Shown: positions 15,577-25,673, counted from the first letter of the stretch. The stretch is DNA of 64,000 nt from Anaerofustis butyriciformans (GCF_036289385.1 NZ_JAYFFH010000001.1:372001-436000), one strand, 5' to 3'. Numbers and translations are program-made. The notes: generated by a model not told the origin, from the letters alone.

Positions 15577-16652
15577 TATAAAACCTCTACTATTCCGCAA
15601 AGCCTTGTTCCCTTTTCGTTTGTTACGACTTTAAGTGTTCTTGGACTGTAATTTTTATCATTTATGTGTTCGCTAATCTTTTTCATTTTAGGATTTCTTG
15701 CTTTTTTATGTATCGCTTCCTTTGTTTTTTCTATTAATTCATCCCCCTCATACGCACCTTTTAAAATGCTTTTTGAATGATAACCTACCATTCCCCCAAT
15801 AACAAATAAAGCATTGTTATTATTATAATTAGGTAAAAAAACTTCTTCTTTATTTCCTATTTTTAAAGCATTTAAATAAAGTTCAAAACCATCTTTTAAT
15901 ATATTTAAGAAATCTTCTTTTGATTTTAAACTTATACCGTATTTTTCATATAAAAGATTGGTTTTTGCTTTATCCAAAGTAACACTGAAAGAAAACATAT
16001 TTCCTTCTTTTATGAATTCTTTAAAATTACTTATAGTATTTGATGTTCTCTTTTTATAACTATAATCTTCTCTTTGTAAAACCTGTATAGAATCTTTTTG
16101 TATTTTATTAGAATCGGAAATCATAACTCCGCTCATAATCTGCAAATCATCTTCTTTTAATAAATAATTCTTTACAGCTTTTGGATTTACTTTAAAATCA
16201 TTTAATGCTTTATTTGAATTATTTAGTATGTAGCTTTCAAGAACTGTTCTAAAAGCTCCTTTCAAACTGCTTCCAGGTATATAAGGGTTACTGTCAATAT
16301 CTTTAATAAATAAATCTATTTCATTTAGATTTGTTTTTGAAATCTTGTTTTTATAATATTTAGCCCTGCTTTTTTCAATTAATGAATAATCTATTTTATT
16401 TATGATTCCCCTTTTTATTAAAATATCAAAAAATTCCTTTAAAGAAGCCTTATCATTTTGTAGTAAAAATTTATTAAATTCATTTAAACATTCTATCTCT
16501 TTAAAATATTTTACAAGTTTTCTTTTATCAATAAAAACAACATCATTCTTATCAAGCAGATAATCAAGTTTATTTATACTTTCACCACTTCCTATAAATA
16601 AAGGAGACATAACTTTACAATTTAGTGTGAAATTTACATAATCAGACTTCAT
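15576..16652 (-). CDS. csm5: Csm5, type III-A RAMP subunit
   Basis: 358 residues from ATG 16652, with SD GGGGGA 7 nt upstream and TAATG overlap with csm4. The opening CKVMSPLFIGSGESINKLDYL and the middle NPYIPGSSLKGAFRTVL are the two hallmarks of the Csm5 family (Cas7-like fold). The usual late Gly-rich part (ALFVIGGMVGYHSKSIL) and the closing KVVTNEKGTRLCGIVEVL agree. Csm5 caps the 3' side of the crRNA in the effector complex and recruits host nucleases for crRNA maturation. Neighbours confirm. Confidence 0.92.
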   Translation of the reverse strand: MKSDYVNFTLNCKVMSPLFIGSGESINKLDYLLDKNDVVFIDKRKLVKYFKEIECLNEFNKFLLQNDKASLKEFFDILIKRGIINKIDYSLIEKSRAKYYKNKISKTNLNEIDLFIKDIDSNPYIPGSSLKGAFRTVLESYILNNSNKALNDFKVNPKAVKNYLLKEDDLQIMSGVMISDSNKIQKDSIQVLQREDYSYKKRTSNTISNFKEFIKEGNMFSFSVTLDKAKTNLLYEKYGISLKSKEDFLNILKDGFELYLNALKIGNKEEVFLPNYNNNNALFVIGGMVGYHSKSILKGAYEGDELIEKTKEAIHKKARNPKMKKISEHINDKNYSPRTLKVVTNEKGTRLCGIVEVL

Positions 16653-17566
16653 TATTCTATCCCCCATTTTAGTGCTTTCGCATATCTATAAATACTTCTT
16701 ACATTTTCTTTATTTACTTCCTTTATCTGCCCTTTAATATCAAAATCTATACATGAGCCGCTTTTTAACATTGATGTTGTTTTCTTTTTTACCATATTCC
16801 CGTTTACGACAGAAAATCCGCTTCTTGAAATAACGGAATAAAAACTATTTGAAGTTTTAAGCATCATAACTTCTTCATCAGTTGGAATAACACTAGATAA
16901 AAGCATTTTATATTTACAATTTGAATTTAAGCTGTTTATTATATCTAAACTTGGTTTTATTATTTCATCTATTTCAAATTTGCCGTACCCACTTGATTTT
17001 TTACCCCCTATACCGCTAAAAGATAGGCTTCTTATAACATTATCAAATTCTTCTTTTATTTCATCCTTAAAAGAAACAATAAAATATAAACCACAGTTTT
17101 TATAAAACTGTATTCCAGAAACAGTGTAAGGAGTCTGCTCTTTTGAAAAATTATACTTTGTTTGATAAACCTCTTTAAAAAATGGTTTAGTAAGTTTATA
17201 TTTCAAAAGATCATTACCGTTTTTTAAATCATTAATATATTCATTAAATACATTTATTTGAATATATTTTATTTTCTTACCTATTTTTCTGTCTTTATTC
17301 TTATTTTCCACTAAACTATCAAATATCATAATAGGCTTTGGAAGATAAAGTTTATCTTCCATAAAAGGAAACAAATCGCTTATATAAAAATCATTAAGGA
17401 GTTTTTTCGCTTTATCTATACTATATAGATTTACATATTCATTAAAAATACTTGCAAAAATCTGGTCCGAAGTAAAATCAGAAGAATTGTCATTTGTTAT
17501 ATTTCCTTTTGTAACACCAAAACGAACAGGCGTTACAAACTTAAGTTTATAAATATAATAGTTCAT
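16652..17566 (-). CDS. csm4: Csm4, type III-A RAMP subunit
   Basis: 304 residues. It starts YIYKLKFVTPVRFG as expected for Csm4 (Cas5-like). It contains FTSDQIFASIFNEYVNLY (about 32-49) and LYLPKPIMIFDS (about 72-83). The glycine-rich loop GIGGKKSSGYGKFEID is at about 188-203. Csm4 binds the 5' tag of the crRNA and anchors Cas10. The gene follows csm3 by 8 bp. Confidence 0.93.
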   Translation of the reverse strand: MNYYIYKLKFVTPVRFGVTKGNITNDNSSDFTSDQIFASIFNEYVNLYSIDKAKKLLNDFYISDLFPFMEDKLYLPKPIMIFDSLVENKNKDRKIGKKIKYIQINVFNEYINDLKNGNDLLKYKLTKPFFKEVYQTKYNFSKEQTPYTVSGIQFYKNCGLYFIVSFKDEIKEEFDNVIRSLSFSGIGGKKSSGYGKFEIDEIIKPSLDIINSLNSNCKYKMLLSSVIPTDEEVMMLKTSNSFYSVISRSGFSVVNGNMVKKKTTSMLKSGSCIDFDIKGQIKEVNKENVRSIYRYAKALKWGIE

Positions 17567-17574
17567 AGTTCACC

Positions 17575-18255
17575 TTAAAACACATTTTCAATAATAGATT
17601 TTATTTTTTCTTCGTTTTCCTTTGTTGCAAACATTATATCTTCATTTTCAATGTTTATTTTTACTCTTCCGTATCCTCTTGTACCATTTCCTCCAAGATA
17701 ATCCATTTCAAGAATATCAAAACTATCTTTTAAGTTTTTCATATCCTCTTCAAATTCATCAATACTTTCAACATTATAAATAAGCTTAAAATCAAATTTT
17801 GCACCGGCAGGAACACGTTCAATTTGTCTTGGGTTTGCAACCGCTGTAATTCTATCAATTGTATTTTCAAATTTCGCTTCTGTTACATATAAATCCGTAT
17901 CGGCATTTTTAAGCATTTCGGCATTTTCTTCATTTAACTTTAAATCAAAAAATTGAAGTCTTGATGACACTATTTGATTATTTGAATTACCGCTTCCAAA
18001 AAGTCTTTTTATGGTAATATCTTCATCATCAATTTTATTTAAAACATAATTTTCACTTTTTATTCTTGAAAGAAGATATCTTAACTTTCCTTTTAATGAG
18101 CTTCCGGGAATTATAGGTAAATTTGTTATTGAATCTTTTATTACAGAATTATCAATAGCACCAATTGCCGCAAAATCATCGCTTCCTCCTATGTGAAGCC
18201 CTGTTAATATATCTAAACTTCCTTTAAACATTATTTTTGCGTATAACTTATTCAT
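17575..18255 (-). CDS. csm3: Csm3, backbone subunit and target-RNA endonuclease
   Basis: 226 residues. Motifs LTGLHIGGSDDFAAIGAIDNSVIKD (about 17-41, split by the catalytic region) and LPIIPGSSLKGKLRYLL are diagnostic. Asp35, in AIDN, is in the position of the Asp that cuts target RNA at 6-nt intervals in characterised Csm3. The canonical residue after it is usually Ser-Pro where this protein has Asn-Ser. GGNGTRGYGRVKI near the end is the Gly-rich loop. Several copies line the crRNA in the complex. The nuclease site appears intact. Confidence 0.94.
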   Translation of the reverse strand: MNKLYAKIMFKGSLDILTGLHIGGSDDFAAIGAIDNSVIKDSITNLPIIPGSSLKGKLRYLLSRIKSENYVLNKIDDEDITIKRLFGSGNSNNQIVSSRLQFFDLKLNEENAEMLKNADTDLYVTEAKFENTIDRITAVANPRQIERVPAGAKFDFKLIYNVESIDEFEEDMKNLKDSFDILEMDYLGGNGTRGYGRVKINIENEDIMFATKENEEKIKSIIENVF

Positions 18256-18264
18256 TTTACCCTC

Positions 18265-18684
18265 CTACTTGTCTCTTCCATAAAATTTTTGATAAGCAAT
18301 TAAAGCTTCAGCATAATCAAAAAATTTATTCATATCTTCTACTGTTTTTATTATGCTTAAATATTCTAAGAAATTTAATTGTTTACCTTTTGAATTGTAA
18401 TGTTTTAAATCTACAATAAAACGGCTTAAATTATTACCTCTTTCTTTTTTTGCTCTTCCGCACTGGTAAGCAACCTGCATTTTTAAATATTCTAAATCAT
18501 CAAGAATTTTATCGCTTAATTTTCCATCAACAATATTACCGTTCAACTTTTCCATTTCATATGTATTTTTCAAATTATTTATTTGTGAAAAAATCTTTCT
18601 AAGCTGAGTAGTTGTCGGTAGCATTCTTTTTTCAAGTGCTTTATTTATAAGAACTTCTGCTCTTTTTATATCTTCTCTGCTCAT
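18265..18684 (-). CDS. csm2: Csm2, small subunit of the type III-A complex
   Basis: 139 residues, all helical. TTQLRKIFSQINNL is the family signature near residue 23-36, followed by YLKMQVAYQCGRAKK (about 68-82). The late FFDYAEALIAYQKFYG is also typical. Csm2 forms the inner filament that contacts target RNA. The ATG lies 2 bp after the cas10 stop, with the binding site GAGAGG inside cas10. Confidence 0.92.
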   Translation of the reverse strand: MSREDIKRAEVLINKALEKRMLPTTTQLRKIFSQINNLKNTYEMEKLNGNIVDGKLSDKILDDLEYLKMQVAYQCGRAKKERGNNLSRFIVDLKHYNSKGKQLNFLEYLSIIKTVEDMNKFFDYAEALIAYQKFYGRDK

Positions 18685-18685
18685 T

Positions 18686-21103
18686 TTATTCCTCTCTTTC
18701 CCTGTTTAAGTAGATAATTAAAATTATTGTTGTAATAAGTTTTTTAATGTTTTCTTTACTGTTAATATTATCTATAATTAAATTTGTAAAATTATTATAG
18801 TTTTCTCTTTGTGCTAAATTTTTAGGTTCAATCATTGCAAGAGCATAAGAAATTCTCGCAAGATTTATACTTTCCTTACTATTTTTAAGTAAGTTTAATA
18901 GTTTATATAAAAATCCGTTACCTAAATATATTTTATCTTTATTTTTTTCATCTTCATCAAAGAAACAATATTTGTTAAATTTTAAATACAAATTTCCATA
19001 AATATCATTAATAAATTCATCCCACTTATATACATTGTTTTCATCAAATAATGTAATGCTGTCTTTTGTGTTTTCCTTAGATATTTCAAGCAAATTTGCG
19101 CTTAAACTTGCCATATTATTTATAGGAAGATTTGCATCGTACATTCCAAAACCTGCACTTATGCTTAACCTGTCATTAGAGAATATTTTGAAATACTGTC
19201 TTATATTTATTGAAAGATCCAATACTTCATTCCATGCTCCAACAATAAAAAGATCATCTCCTCCTGCATATATTATTGAAATATTTTTAAGAAAATCTTT
19301 ATTTGTAAAATATAACTTTGTGTCTTTATAACCTGCTATTTTATTTAGATAGAACTTAAAAAACATTGAAAGCATTGAAGACAAGCTTTGAAAACGGGAT
19401 ATTGTAGCGTATTTGTATTTATCTTCCTCTTCTTTATCAAATCCTTTTATGAATGCACTTCCAAGGTCGTCAACGTCCATTCTTAGAACTCCAAGCCTAT
19501 TTATACCAATACTTCTTTTAGATAAATCAGAGAATGAATATAAGCTCTTACCTTTGAATCTGGTATAATTACCCATCCAAATATTTACGCAGTATTTAAG
19601 CCCTATTATTGGATTATTTATTGAATATCCTCTTATAATCTGGTTATTATTGATATCATTAATAAATTCATTTTTATTCTTTAAGTATAAATAATTTTCA
19701 CCATCAAGAGAAAATAAACTAATCAAAGAATCTTTATCTTTTTTGTTTGATATACTAAAAAGCATTTCATCTTTCATCGTATCAACTCTGAATATTCCCT
19801 CTCCAAGTTTATACATACTTTCACAGCTTTCACATACCATATTTCCAAGATCTTCATTTTCGTGTAAATCTTTATAAGACCTTTTACACACACTGCATTC
19901 TCTTAAATCTAAATCATTATTAATATACTTACTGTTATCATTAAACAATTCATCTAAAGTATTTTTGTATCTATTTATTTTATCTTTTGAAATTTCATAA
20001 CCTGCATTTTTATATATTTTAGATAAGGTATCATTACTGTTTATATTAATTAATTCATTAGCAGAACATTCACTATATCCAAAGGCAATATATAAATATA
20101 TGTAATATTTTCTTAAAAAATAAGAATTAATTTTGTTTTGAAGATATTTTATTTTATCTTTTGTTTCCTTTGTGTTTGCAAGAAGCATATAAAAATGACC
20201 TCCCCCGTTATAAAGGAGATTTGCTCTTGACAAATCAAGATAATTTAACATTTCATCTATTATGTTTTCCATTTCAATTTCAAGATAGAAAGAACGACCT
20301 TTAATTGACCTTAAAGCTCCTTTTGAAGAAATATTAAAAATAAAATCTTGTATACCCGATAAGTCACCGCTTAAAAGAATCATTGTTTTTTCACTGTATA
20401 TATTTTCTTCTTCACTAAAACAACATTTTTTATAATCTGTTATTCCTTTAAAGTTAAAATAATCAAAAAAACAACCGGCTATTGCGGCAGTAAGTTTTGA
20501 ATGTGAATAAAGAGATACGTCATTTATTCCGTTTTTATCAGTGGAAGCAGGGATAAAGGAAAATGTACTTTCAATAAGTTGTAATAAAGAATTTACGTTA
20601 ATATCATTGTTTGTAATATATTCAAAATTTTTATCAAAATATTCAAAGGCTTTCGAATAATCATATTTATCGGTTAAATTTCTAGCCTTTTCAATATCTT
20701 TAGGCAAAAAAATATCTTTTTTTATATCAATATCAGAAACATTAAAAGCACTCTTAATGTTATTCTTATTTGTATTTAACAGATTAAAAATATTCATAAG
20801 TGGAGCTTTTTTATCATATCCAAACTCAATATTTCCATCATCTTTTTTTCTTCTGTCTATGGCAGATGAAATGTTATCACAAACATATGTTATATATGAA
20901 AAATCATCATTTGTTAAATTTGCATTTGTAATTTTATTCTTATGATGGTACAAAACAGAATTTAAAATCTTATCATTTGTAATTCCTTTTTCTTTTAAAT
21001 AATTATAACCTAAAAGAGAATGATTTGTTTTTTCGTTTGTACTCCTCATAATGAATTTCCCCAAATCATGCAATACGGACCCTATTATTAAATCCTTATT
21101 CAA
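18686..21103 (-). CDS. cas10: Cas10/Csm1, signature subunit with HD nuclease and cyclic-oligoadenylate synthase
   Basis: 805 residues. An N-terminal HD domain carries HDLGKF (His12-Asp13). A first palm-like domain is around 240-360 (LLSGDLSGIQDFIFN at about 244-258). Four cysteines in CSVCKR..CESCES (about 402-433) look like a zinc site. The second palm domain has IIYAGGDDLFIVG with GGDD at 614-617, which makes cOA messengers when target RNA is bound. A helical C-terminal domain follows. Start is TTG at 21103 with GGGAGG 7 nt upstream; the ATG in between runs straight into a stop. It leads the operon. Both catalytic sites look intact, so messenger production should be possible even though csm6 is interrupted. 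Confidence 0.95.
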   Translation of the reverse strand: MNKDLIIGSVLHDLGKFIMRSTNEKTNHSLLGYNYLKEKGITNDKILNSVLYHHKNKITNANLTNDDFSYITYVCDNISSAIDRRKKDDGNIEFGYDKKAPLMNIFNLLNTNKNNIKSAFNVSDIDIKKDIFLPKDIEKARNLTDKYDYSKAFEYFDKNFEYITNNDINVNSLLQLIESTFSFIPASTDKNGINDVSLYSHSKLTAAIAGCFFDYFNFKGITDYKKCCFSEEENIYSEKTMILLSGDLSGIQDFIFNISSKGALRSIKGRSFYLEIEMENIIDEMLNYLDLSRANLLYNGGGHFYMLLANTKETKDKIKYLQNKINSYFLRKYYIYLYIAFGYSECSANELININSNDTLSKIYKNAGYEISKDKINRYKNTLDELFNDNSKYINNDLDLRECSVCKRSYKDLHENEDLGNMVCESCESMYKLGEGIFRVDTMKDEMLFSISNKKDKDSLISLFSLDGENYLYLKNKNEFINDINNNQIIRGYSINNPIIGLKYCVNIWMGNYTRFKGKSLYSFSDLSKRSIGINRLGVLRMDVDDLGSAFIKGFDKEEEDKYKYATISRFQSLSSMLSMFFKFYLNKIAGYKDTKLYFTNKDFLKNISIIYAGGDDLFIVGAWNEVLDLSINIRQYFKIFSNDRLSISAGFGMYDANLPINNMASLSANLLEISKENTKDSITLFDENNVYKWDEFINDIYGNLYLKFNKYCFFDEDEKNKDKIYLGNGFLYKLLNLLKNSKESINLARISYALAMIEPKNLAQRENYNNFTNLIIDNINSKENIKKLITTIILIIYLNREREE

Positions 21104-21367
21104 AACATACCTCCCATTTAATCGTAAATATTTTCTTAATTATACCATACAGAAAATTGATTGAAATAAAAAAATAAATTAAAATATATAAAATATTGAT
21201 AAAAAGGAAATTTTTCCCTATTATATTACAATTTTTATATATATAATGAAAACAATAAATATATATTATATAAAACATTTCCCTACATTAAAATTTCATT
21301 AATATTTTGAAAAAAAATATAATATATAGTATAGTTATTATATATAAATAAGAAATTGGAGGATAAT

Positions 21368-22258
21368 ATGGCTTTTAAAATTATTACAGATTCAGCAAGT
21401 GATATTCCACAATATATAATAGATGAATTTAATTTACACGTAATTCCAACCCCCGTTGTTATAAATGAAAAAGACTATTTTGATGGCGAAACAATTTTTC
21501 CCAAAGACTTTTACAGCATTTTAGAAGATAAAACAAAAGATATTAAAACTTACCACATAAACAGTGAAATGTTCAAAAGAAACTTTGAACCTTATGCAAA
21601 AAACGGTGATGAAGTTTTATATATGTGCTTTTCAACAGGAATAGCAGGAACTTTTAATGCAGCGCATCTTGCAAAAGAAGAACTTCTTGAAACTTATCCT
21701 GATTTTAAAATTACAATTATAGATACGAAATGTGCATCTTTAGGATTTGGTATTCCCGTTTATAAACTTTTATTAATGCAAAGAAACGGTGCAGACAAAG
21801 AAACAATTATAAAAGCAGCTAAACATTTCTGTAAACACATGGAACACATTGTAACTGTTGAAACACTTGATTATTTATACAAAGGTGGTAGACTTTCAAA
21901 ATTATCTTACGTTGTTGGCGGAGGGCTTAACATAAAACCAATGATTGAAATTGACGAAAACGGTTCTCTTGTTGCATATGCAAAAGTTAGAGGAAGAAAA
22001 AAAGCTGTCAATAAGATAATAGAGGAAATTGGAAAAAGAGGAAAAGACCTTGAAAACCAAATTATCGGGGTTGTACATGGAGATAGAGAAGAAGAAGCAA
22101 AAGAACTTGCGAATGTATTAAAAGAAAAATACAATGTTAAAGAAGTTGTTATAAGTTACATTGGCTGCGCAATCGGTGCTCATACAGGTCCCGGAGTTAT
22201 TGCAGCTGTATGTGAAAATGAAAGCGACAACGAATTTAAAGAATATTTATATAAATAA
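21368..22258 (+). CDS. DegV family fatty-acid-binding protein
   Basis: 296 residues. Start set at ATG 21368, 4-5 nt after GGAGGA; the upstream TTG is part of that site. It begins FKIITDSASDIPQYII. TYHINSEMFKRNFEP is in the position of the usual TSQP motif. It has CFSTGIAGTFNAA, LYKGGRLSK and a final GCAIGAHTGPGVI, all DegV marks. DegV proteins bind a fatty acid in a closed cavity; some act as FakB, delivering fatty acids to the FakA kinase for acyl-phosphate formation. No fakA is in the window, so that role is inferred. It faces away from the cas operon and shares a 264-bp AT-rich intergenic region with it. Confidence 0.92.
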   Translation: MAFKIITDSASDIPQYIIDEFNLHVIPTPVVINEKDYFDGETIFPKDFYSILEDKTKDIKTYHINSEMFKRNFEPYAKNGDEVLYMCFSTGIAGTFNAAHLAKEELLETYPDFKITIIDTKCASLGFGIPVYKLLLMQRNGADKETIIKAAKHFCKHMEHIVTVETLDYLYKGGRLSKLSYVVGGGLNIKPMIEIDENGSLVAYAKVRGRKKAVNKIIEEIGKRGKDLENQIIGVVHGDREEEAKELANVLKEKYNVKEVVISYIGCAIGAHTGPGVIAAVCENESDNEFKEYLYK

Positions 22259-22270
22259 CATTACATATTT

Positions 22271-22307
22271 TAGCTCAAAGTCATTTTATTGTCTTTGAGC
22301 TTTTTTA
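22271..22307 (+). terminator. Rho-independent terminator after the DegV gene
   Basis: AGCTCAAAG and CTTTGAGCT arms, 12-nt loop, then a T-run. Confidence 0.85.
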
Positions 22308-22340
22308 TAAATTATACATATTTTAAAAGAGGAATTAAGA

Positions 22341-22841
22341 ATGAAAAAGATATTTATTGTTATTTTACTTCTTTTGATTGTTTCAGTTTTTGGATGTTCA
22401 AAGAATAGTGACCAAAGCATTTTTAGTAACATCGGTTTAAATAATGTGAAAAGTGAAAACATAAGTCTTATAACAAAAAAGGAAAGAAAATCGAGTTTTA
22501 ACGGTGACGGAGAAGATTTTTATGCTTTTGAAATTAAAGATACGAAGGACATTTTAAAAGAGATTGAAACTAATAAAGATTGGAAAAAACTTCCTTTAAG
22601 GGAAAATATAAATAATATTGTTTATGGTAATAACGGTTATTCCCCTTTTATAACCGATGAAGATGGAAATAAACTTATCCCGCCTATTAAAAACGGATAT
22701 TATTATTTTTATAACACAAGCGAAGACGCAAAAGATAAAACAGACGATACATATTTAAAGAATGCTTATTCATATAATTTCATAATTTCAATATTTGATA
22801 CCGACACAAACATGCTTTATTATGCTAAATTAGATACATAA
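22341..22841 (+). CDS. Small lipoprotein, unknown function
   Basis: 166 residues. A lipoprotein signal peptide with lipobox VFGC (Cys19) follows a Lys-start hydrophobic core. The mature part has no recognised domain. It carries GDGEDFYAFEIKDTKDILKEI, WKKLPL and NGYYYFYNTSED; this layout recalls small lipoproteins of Clostridia with a β-sheet domain. SD AGAGGAAT 5-8 nt before ATG. It lies between two terminators and is transcribed alone. Confidence 0.65.
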   Translation: MKKIFIVILLLLIVSVFGCSKNSDQSIFSNIGLNNVKSENISLITKKERKSSFNGDGEDFYAFEIKDTKDILKEIETNKDWKKLPLRENINNIVYGNNGYSPFITDEDGNKLIPPIKNGYYYFYNTSEDAKDKTDDTYLKNAYSYNFIISIFDTDTNMLYYAKLDT

Positions 22842-22871
22842 AAAACAGACATAAAAGTGTCTGTTTTTTTA
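22840..22871. terminator. Bidirectional rho-independent terminator
   Basis: AAAAACAGACA and TGTCTGTTTTT arms serve the lipoprotein gene on the plus strand and the gene ending at 22877 on the minus strand. Confidence 0.85.
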
Positions 22872-22876
22872 TTACT

Positions 22877-23806
22877 TTAAAATTCTATACGATTTACAAC
22901 ATCCAAATAAGCATTATTTACACCTGAGTTAACACGGCTAAAAAGTTTATTTGTTAAATTATATGTATCGCTGCAATGCCAAATTCCTTCGCTTTTTGTA
23001 AAAGTTAGGTTAAAAGAAATATCACTTGTTTTATTGATATTACTCTCAGTTAATTGGTTGTAGTTTTCTATAAGTTTTACAAGATATTCCTCATCACTAA
23101 GCTGCGACGACTGATTTTGATTAATTGTTTCGTTAATAGCCAAAATAAAAATATCTTCATAGTCAGGGACATATAAGGTTATATTTATTTTTGCACTGCT
23201 TCCAATTACATCAACACTATTAACTTTATAATCTACGTTTTTAAGTGTATTTAATAACATTGTATTTATTTCTGATTCACTAAGATTATTTTGCACGGAA
23301 GAACCTATGACCATATCTGTAAAGTCTTTTTTTATTTCTCTTAAATCACTGTCAAATCCACTTATATGTTCATTTGTATTTGAAGAAAGATATTTTTCAT
23401 AAGTGTTTTCACTATCTTTTACAAATATAACATCTAAATAATTTTTTATTTTATCTTCACTACTTCCTAAGTTTTGAGTAAAATAACATACAAAAGAAGC
23501 AAGAACAATAAAAATAACAGCAAAAATAGTAGCTTTTTTACTAACCTTTATATTAGAAAATATATTTTTTTTATCAGATAAATTATTCGTCTTTTCAAGA
23601 ACCTCTTCTCTTTCCTCTTTCTCTACTTCATCAAAAAACTCATCAACTTCTTTATTTTTTTCACTATTTTGTTCTATATTTTTATGAGGATCATTTTGTT
23701 TATTATTAGATAGAGTATATTCAGCATAAAAATCATCTTCTTCAGATGAAAAATATTCTTTTAATTTTTCTGAGTCATTTAGTTTATTATTGTTTTTTTC
23801 TTTCAT
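22877..23806 (-). CDS. Single-helix membrane protein with outer domain, unknown function
   Basis: About 309 residues from ATG 23806, chosen because AAGGGGAAA stands just before it; the longer frame begins at a TTG without a site. The N-terminal 80 residues are acidic and polar (EEDDFYAEYTL, DEFFDEVEKEEREEV) and presumably cytoplasmic. One membrane helix (ATIFAVIFIVLASFVCYFT) lies at about 92-110. The outside domain has about 190 residues, with KSEGIWHCSDTYNL near the end. The layout resembles proteins with an NTF2-like/DUF-type outer domain. No enzyme motif. The topology is like the KGEF-repeat proteins but without the repeat. Confidence 0.6.
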   Translation of the reverse strand: MKEKNNNKLNDSEKLKEYFSSEEDDFYAEYTLSNNKQNDPHKNIEQNSEKNKEVDEFFDEVEKEEREEVLEKTNNLSDKKNIFSNIKVSKKATIFAVIFIVLASFVCYFTQNLGSSEDKIKNYLDVIFVKDSENTYEKYLSSNTNEHISGFDSDLREIKKDFTDMVIGSSVQNNLSESEINTMLLNTLKNVDYKVNSVDVIGSSAKINITLYVPDYEDIFILAINETINQNQSSQLSDEEYLVKLIENYNQLTESNINKTSDISFNLTFTKSEGIWHCSDTYNLTNKLFSRVNSGVNNAYLDVVNRIEF

Positions 23807-23999
23807 TGTCTTTCCCCTTTTGTATATTTTAATCAAATTATCATAAGTGGTCAATAAAATATTAACTTTATATTTTTATAATTCTAAAAATAAAGTTTAA
23901 TTAAATTTTAAATATTAACTTTTAATTAAGTATTTATTAAATACGAAATTTAAACATTTATTACTGATATAATTAACATAATTTAAGGAGGGAATTATT

Positions 24000-25673
24000 A
24001 TGAAAGTGAATTTACAGTCTTTTAACCTGAGATTAAAAGAAAGTTATACAAGATTTTGTTCAACATTTATTTTCTTGTTATTTTATCTAATTGCTACTTT
24101 TCTTTTAGATTTAGATTTTCTTAATATTAAACATTATTCTTTATATTATGGATTTTTTATAGGTATTTTTATATCTATTCTTGTAAATATATTTATAGTG
24201 AATAAAAAGATTTATTCAAATAAAAAGAAAAATATTGTATCTTTTATAATATCTTTGATTGTTTCTGTTTTTTGGTCTGTTGTTATGTATAGATTACCTC
24301 AAGAAAGGGTTTTTAATTTATATTATGTAACATTTTATGAATATAATCGACTTAATCTAGTATATTATAGTTTTATTTTAATAACTATATGTTTATCAAT
24401 ATATTTTTTATATAACAAAGAAAATGAAAAAACTCTTTTTTCACATCTAATAAAAAGTGTCACAATAAGCGGATTTATATCTACGATTTTATTTATTGGT
24501 ATGGCAGTTTGCATAACCGCATTTAGTGTACTTATTTTACCAATGGAAACAATATATATTTATATAATTTTAGCTAAATTATGTTTTATATTTGTTAATA
24601 TAAGTTTAATTTTAGCTTCAATACCGAAAAAAGACAGTGAAATAATTATCCCTAAATTTTATAAAGTAATAGTCAAAAATATTTTATTACCTCTATTTAT
24701 CGTTCTTATTGGAATACTATATGTTTATATTCTTAAAATCATAATTACATTAAACTTACCTGTGGGAGAAATAAATATATTTGCCTCTCTCGCTTTACTT
24801 GGTTTTGTATTCCTATATTTAAATCTTTTAAATGAAGAAGATAAATACAGTATGTTATATAAACAATATGGCGGTTATTTAATGATACCAATAATAATAA
24901 CTCAGCTTATATTTATATATATAAGATTAAATGCTTACGGTCTTACTGAAACAAGGGTATTATCACTTATGTTTATGATTATAGGAATAATTTTCCTTGT
25001 TAATTCAATTATGAAAAAAAACATAAAATATCCGTTTTTAATAGCTGCTGTTATAATATTTATCTTTACCATATCACCCCTTAACATTTATAATATTTCA
25101 AACTTTAATCAAGAATCAAGGCTTATAAGTGTTCTTAAAAAAAATGATATGTTAAAGGGAAACGAAATAGTAAAATCAAACAACCTAAGTGATGAAGATA
25201 AACAAATAATACAAAGCAGTCATCAATATCTTGTACATTCAGCTGGAAAAAAATCAGACTTTGTAAAAAGTATTATAGAAAAAACTGATACAGAAAATTT
25301 ATATGGATTTAAGTTTAAAGAAACATATGAATTCACTGATTTTGGAGATGAAGAATATTATGAAGATGAAAATATAGAATATTTCTCTTTTTATCATGAT
25401 TATGAAGGAGAAGAAATAAACATAAAAGGATACAACAAAATGTATGATCTATGGATTGAAGGGACTAAAATAAACCAGCATGGCATTAATATAGATTTAT
25501 ATGACTACTTTTATGATTTATATGAAAATAACAAAAATATTGGTACCCTTGATAAAAAGTTAACATATGATATAGGTAAAAATACGAGAATAGTCTTTAC
25601 TTCAATAGATTTTTCAATAGAAGAAGAAAAGATATCAGATTGTACTTTCTCTATTTATTTACTTAAAAAATAA
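24000..25673 (+). CDS. DUF4153-type polytopic membrane protein
   Basis: 557 residues. About eleven hydrophobic segments fill the first 390 residues, then a polar outer domain of about 180. RLNAYGLTETRVLSLM around residue 310-325 is the best landmark and matches the DUF4153 family. ATG follows GGAGGG. DUF4153 proteins are common in Firmicutes near envelope or two-component genes; their activity is not known. Here it stands alone with a promoter region of about 145 bp and its own terminator. Confidence 0.7.
   Translation: MKVNLQSFNLRLKESYTRFCSTFIFLLFYLIATFLLDLDFLNIKHYSLYYGFFIGIFISILVNIFIVNKKIYSNKKKNIVSFIISLIVSVFWSVVMYRLPQERVFNLYYVTFYEYNRLNLVYYSFILITICLSIYFLYNKENEKTLFSHLIKSVTISGFISTILFIGMAVCITAFSVLILPMETIYIYIILAKLCFIFVNISLILASIPKKDSEIIIPKFYKVIVKNILLPLFIVLIGILYVYILKIIITLNLPVGEINIFASLALLGFVFLYLNLLNEEDKYSMLYKQYGGYLMIPIIITQLIFIYIRLNAYGLTETRVLSLMFMIIGIIFLVNSIMKKNIKYPFLIAAVIIFIFTISPLNIYNISNFNQESRLISVLKKNDMLKGNEIVKSNNLSDEDKQIIQSSHQYLVHSAGKKSDFVKSIIEKTDTENLYGFKFKETYEFTDFGDEEYYEDENIEYFSFYHDYEGEEINIKGYNKMYDLWIEGTKINQHGINIDLYDYFYDLYENNKNIGTLDKKLTYDIGKNTRIVFTSIDFSIEEEKISDCTFSIYLLKK

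Noticed and set aside
11403..21103. CRISPR locus as part of a mobile element
   Set aside because: No transposase, integrase, attachment repeat or target-site duplication was seen at either side.
21112..21278. Short AT-rich open frame before cas10
   Set aside because: It only extends into the cas10 promoter region, has no binding site and a low-complexity Ile/Tyr/Phe composition.
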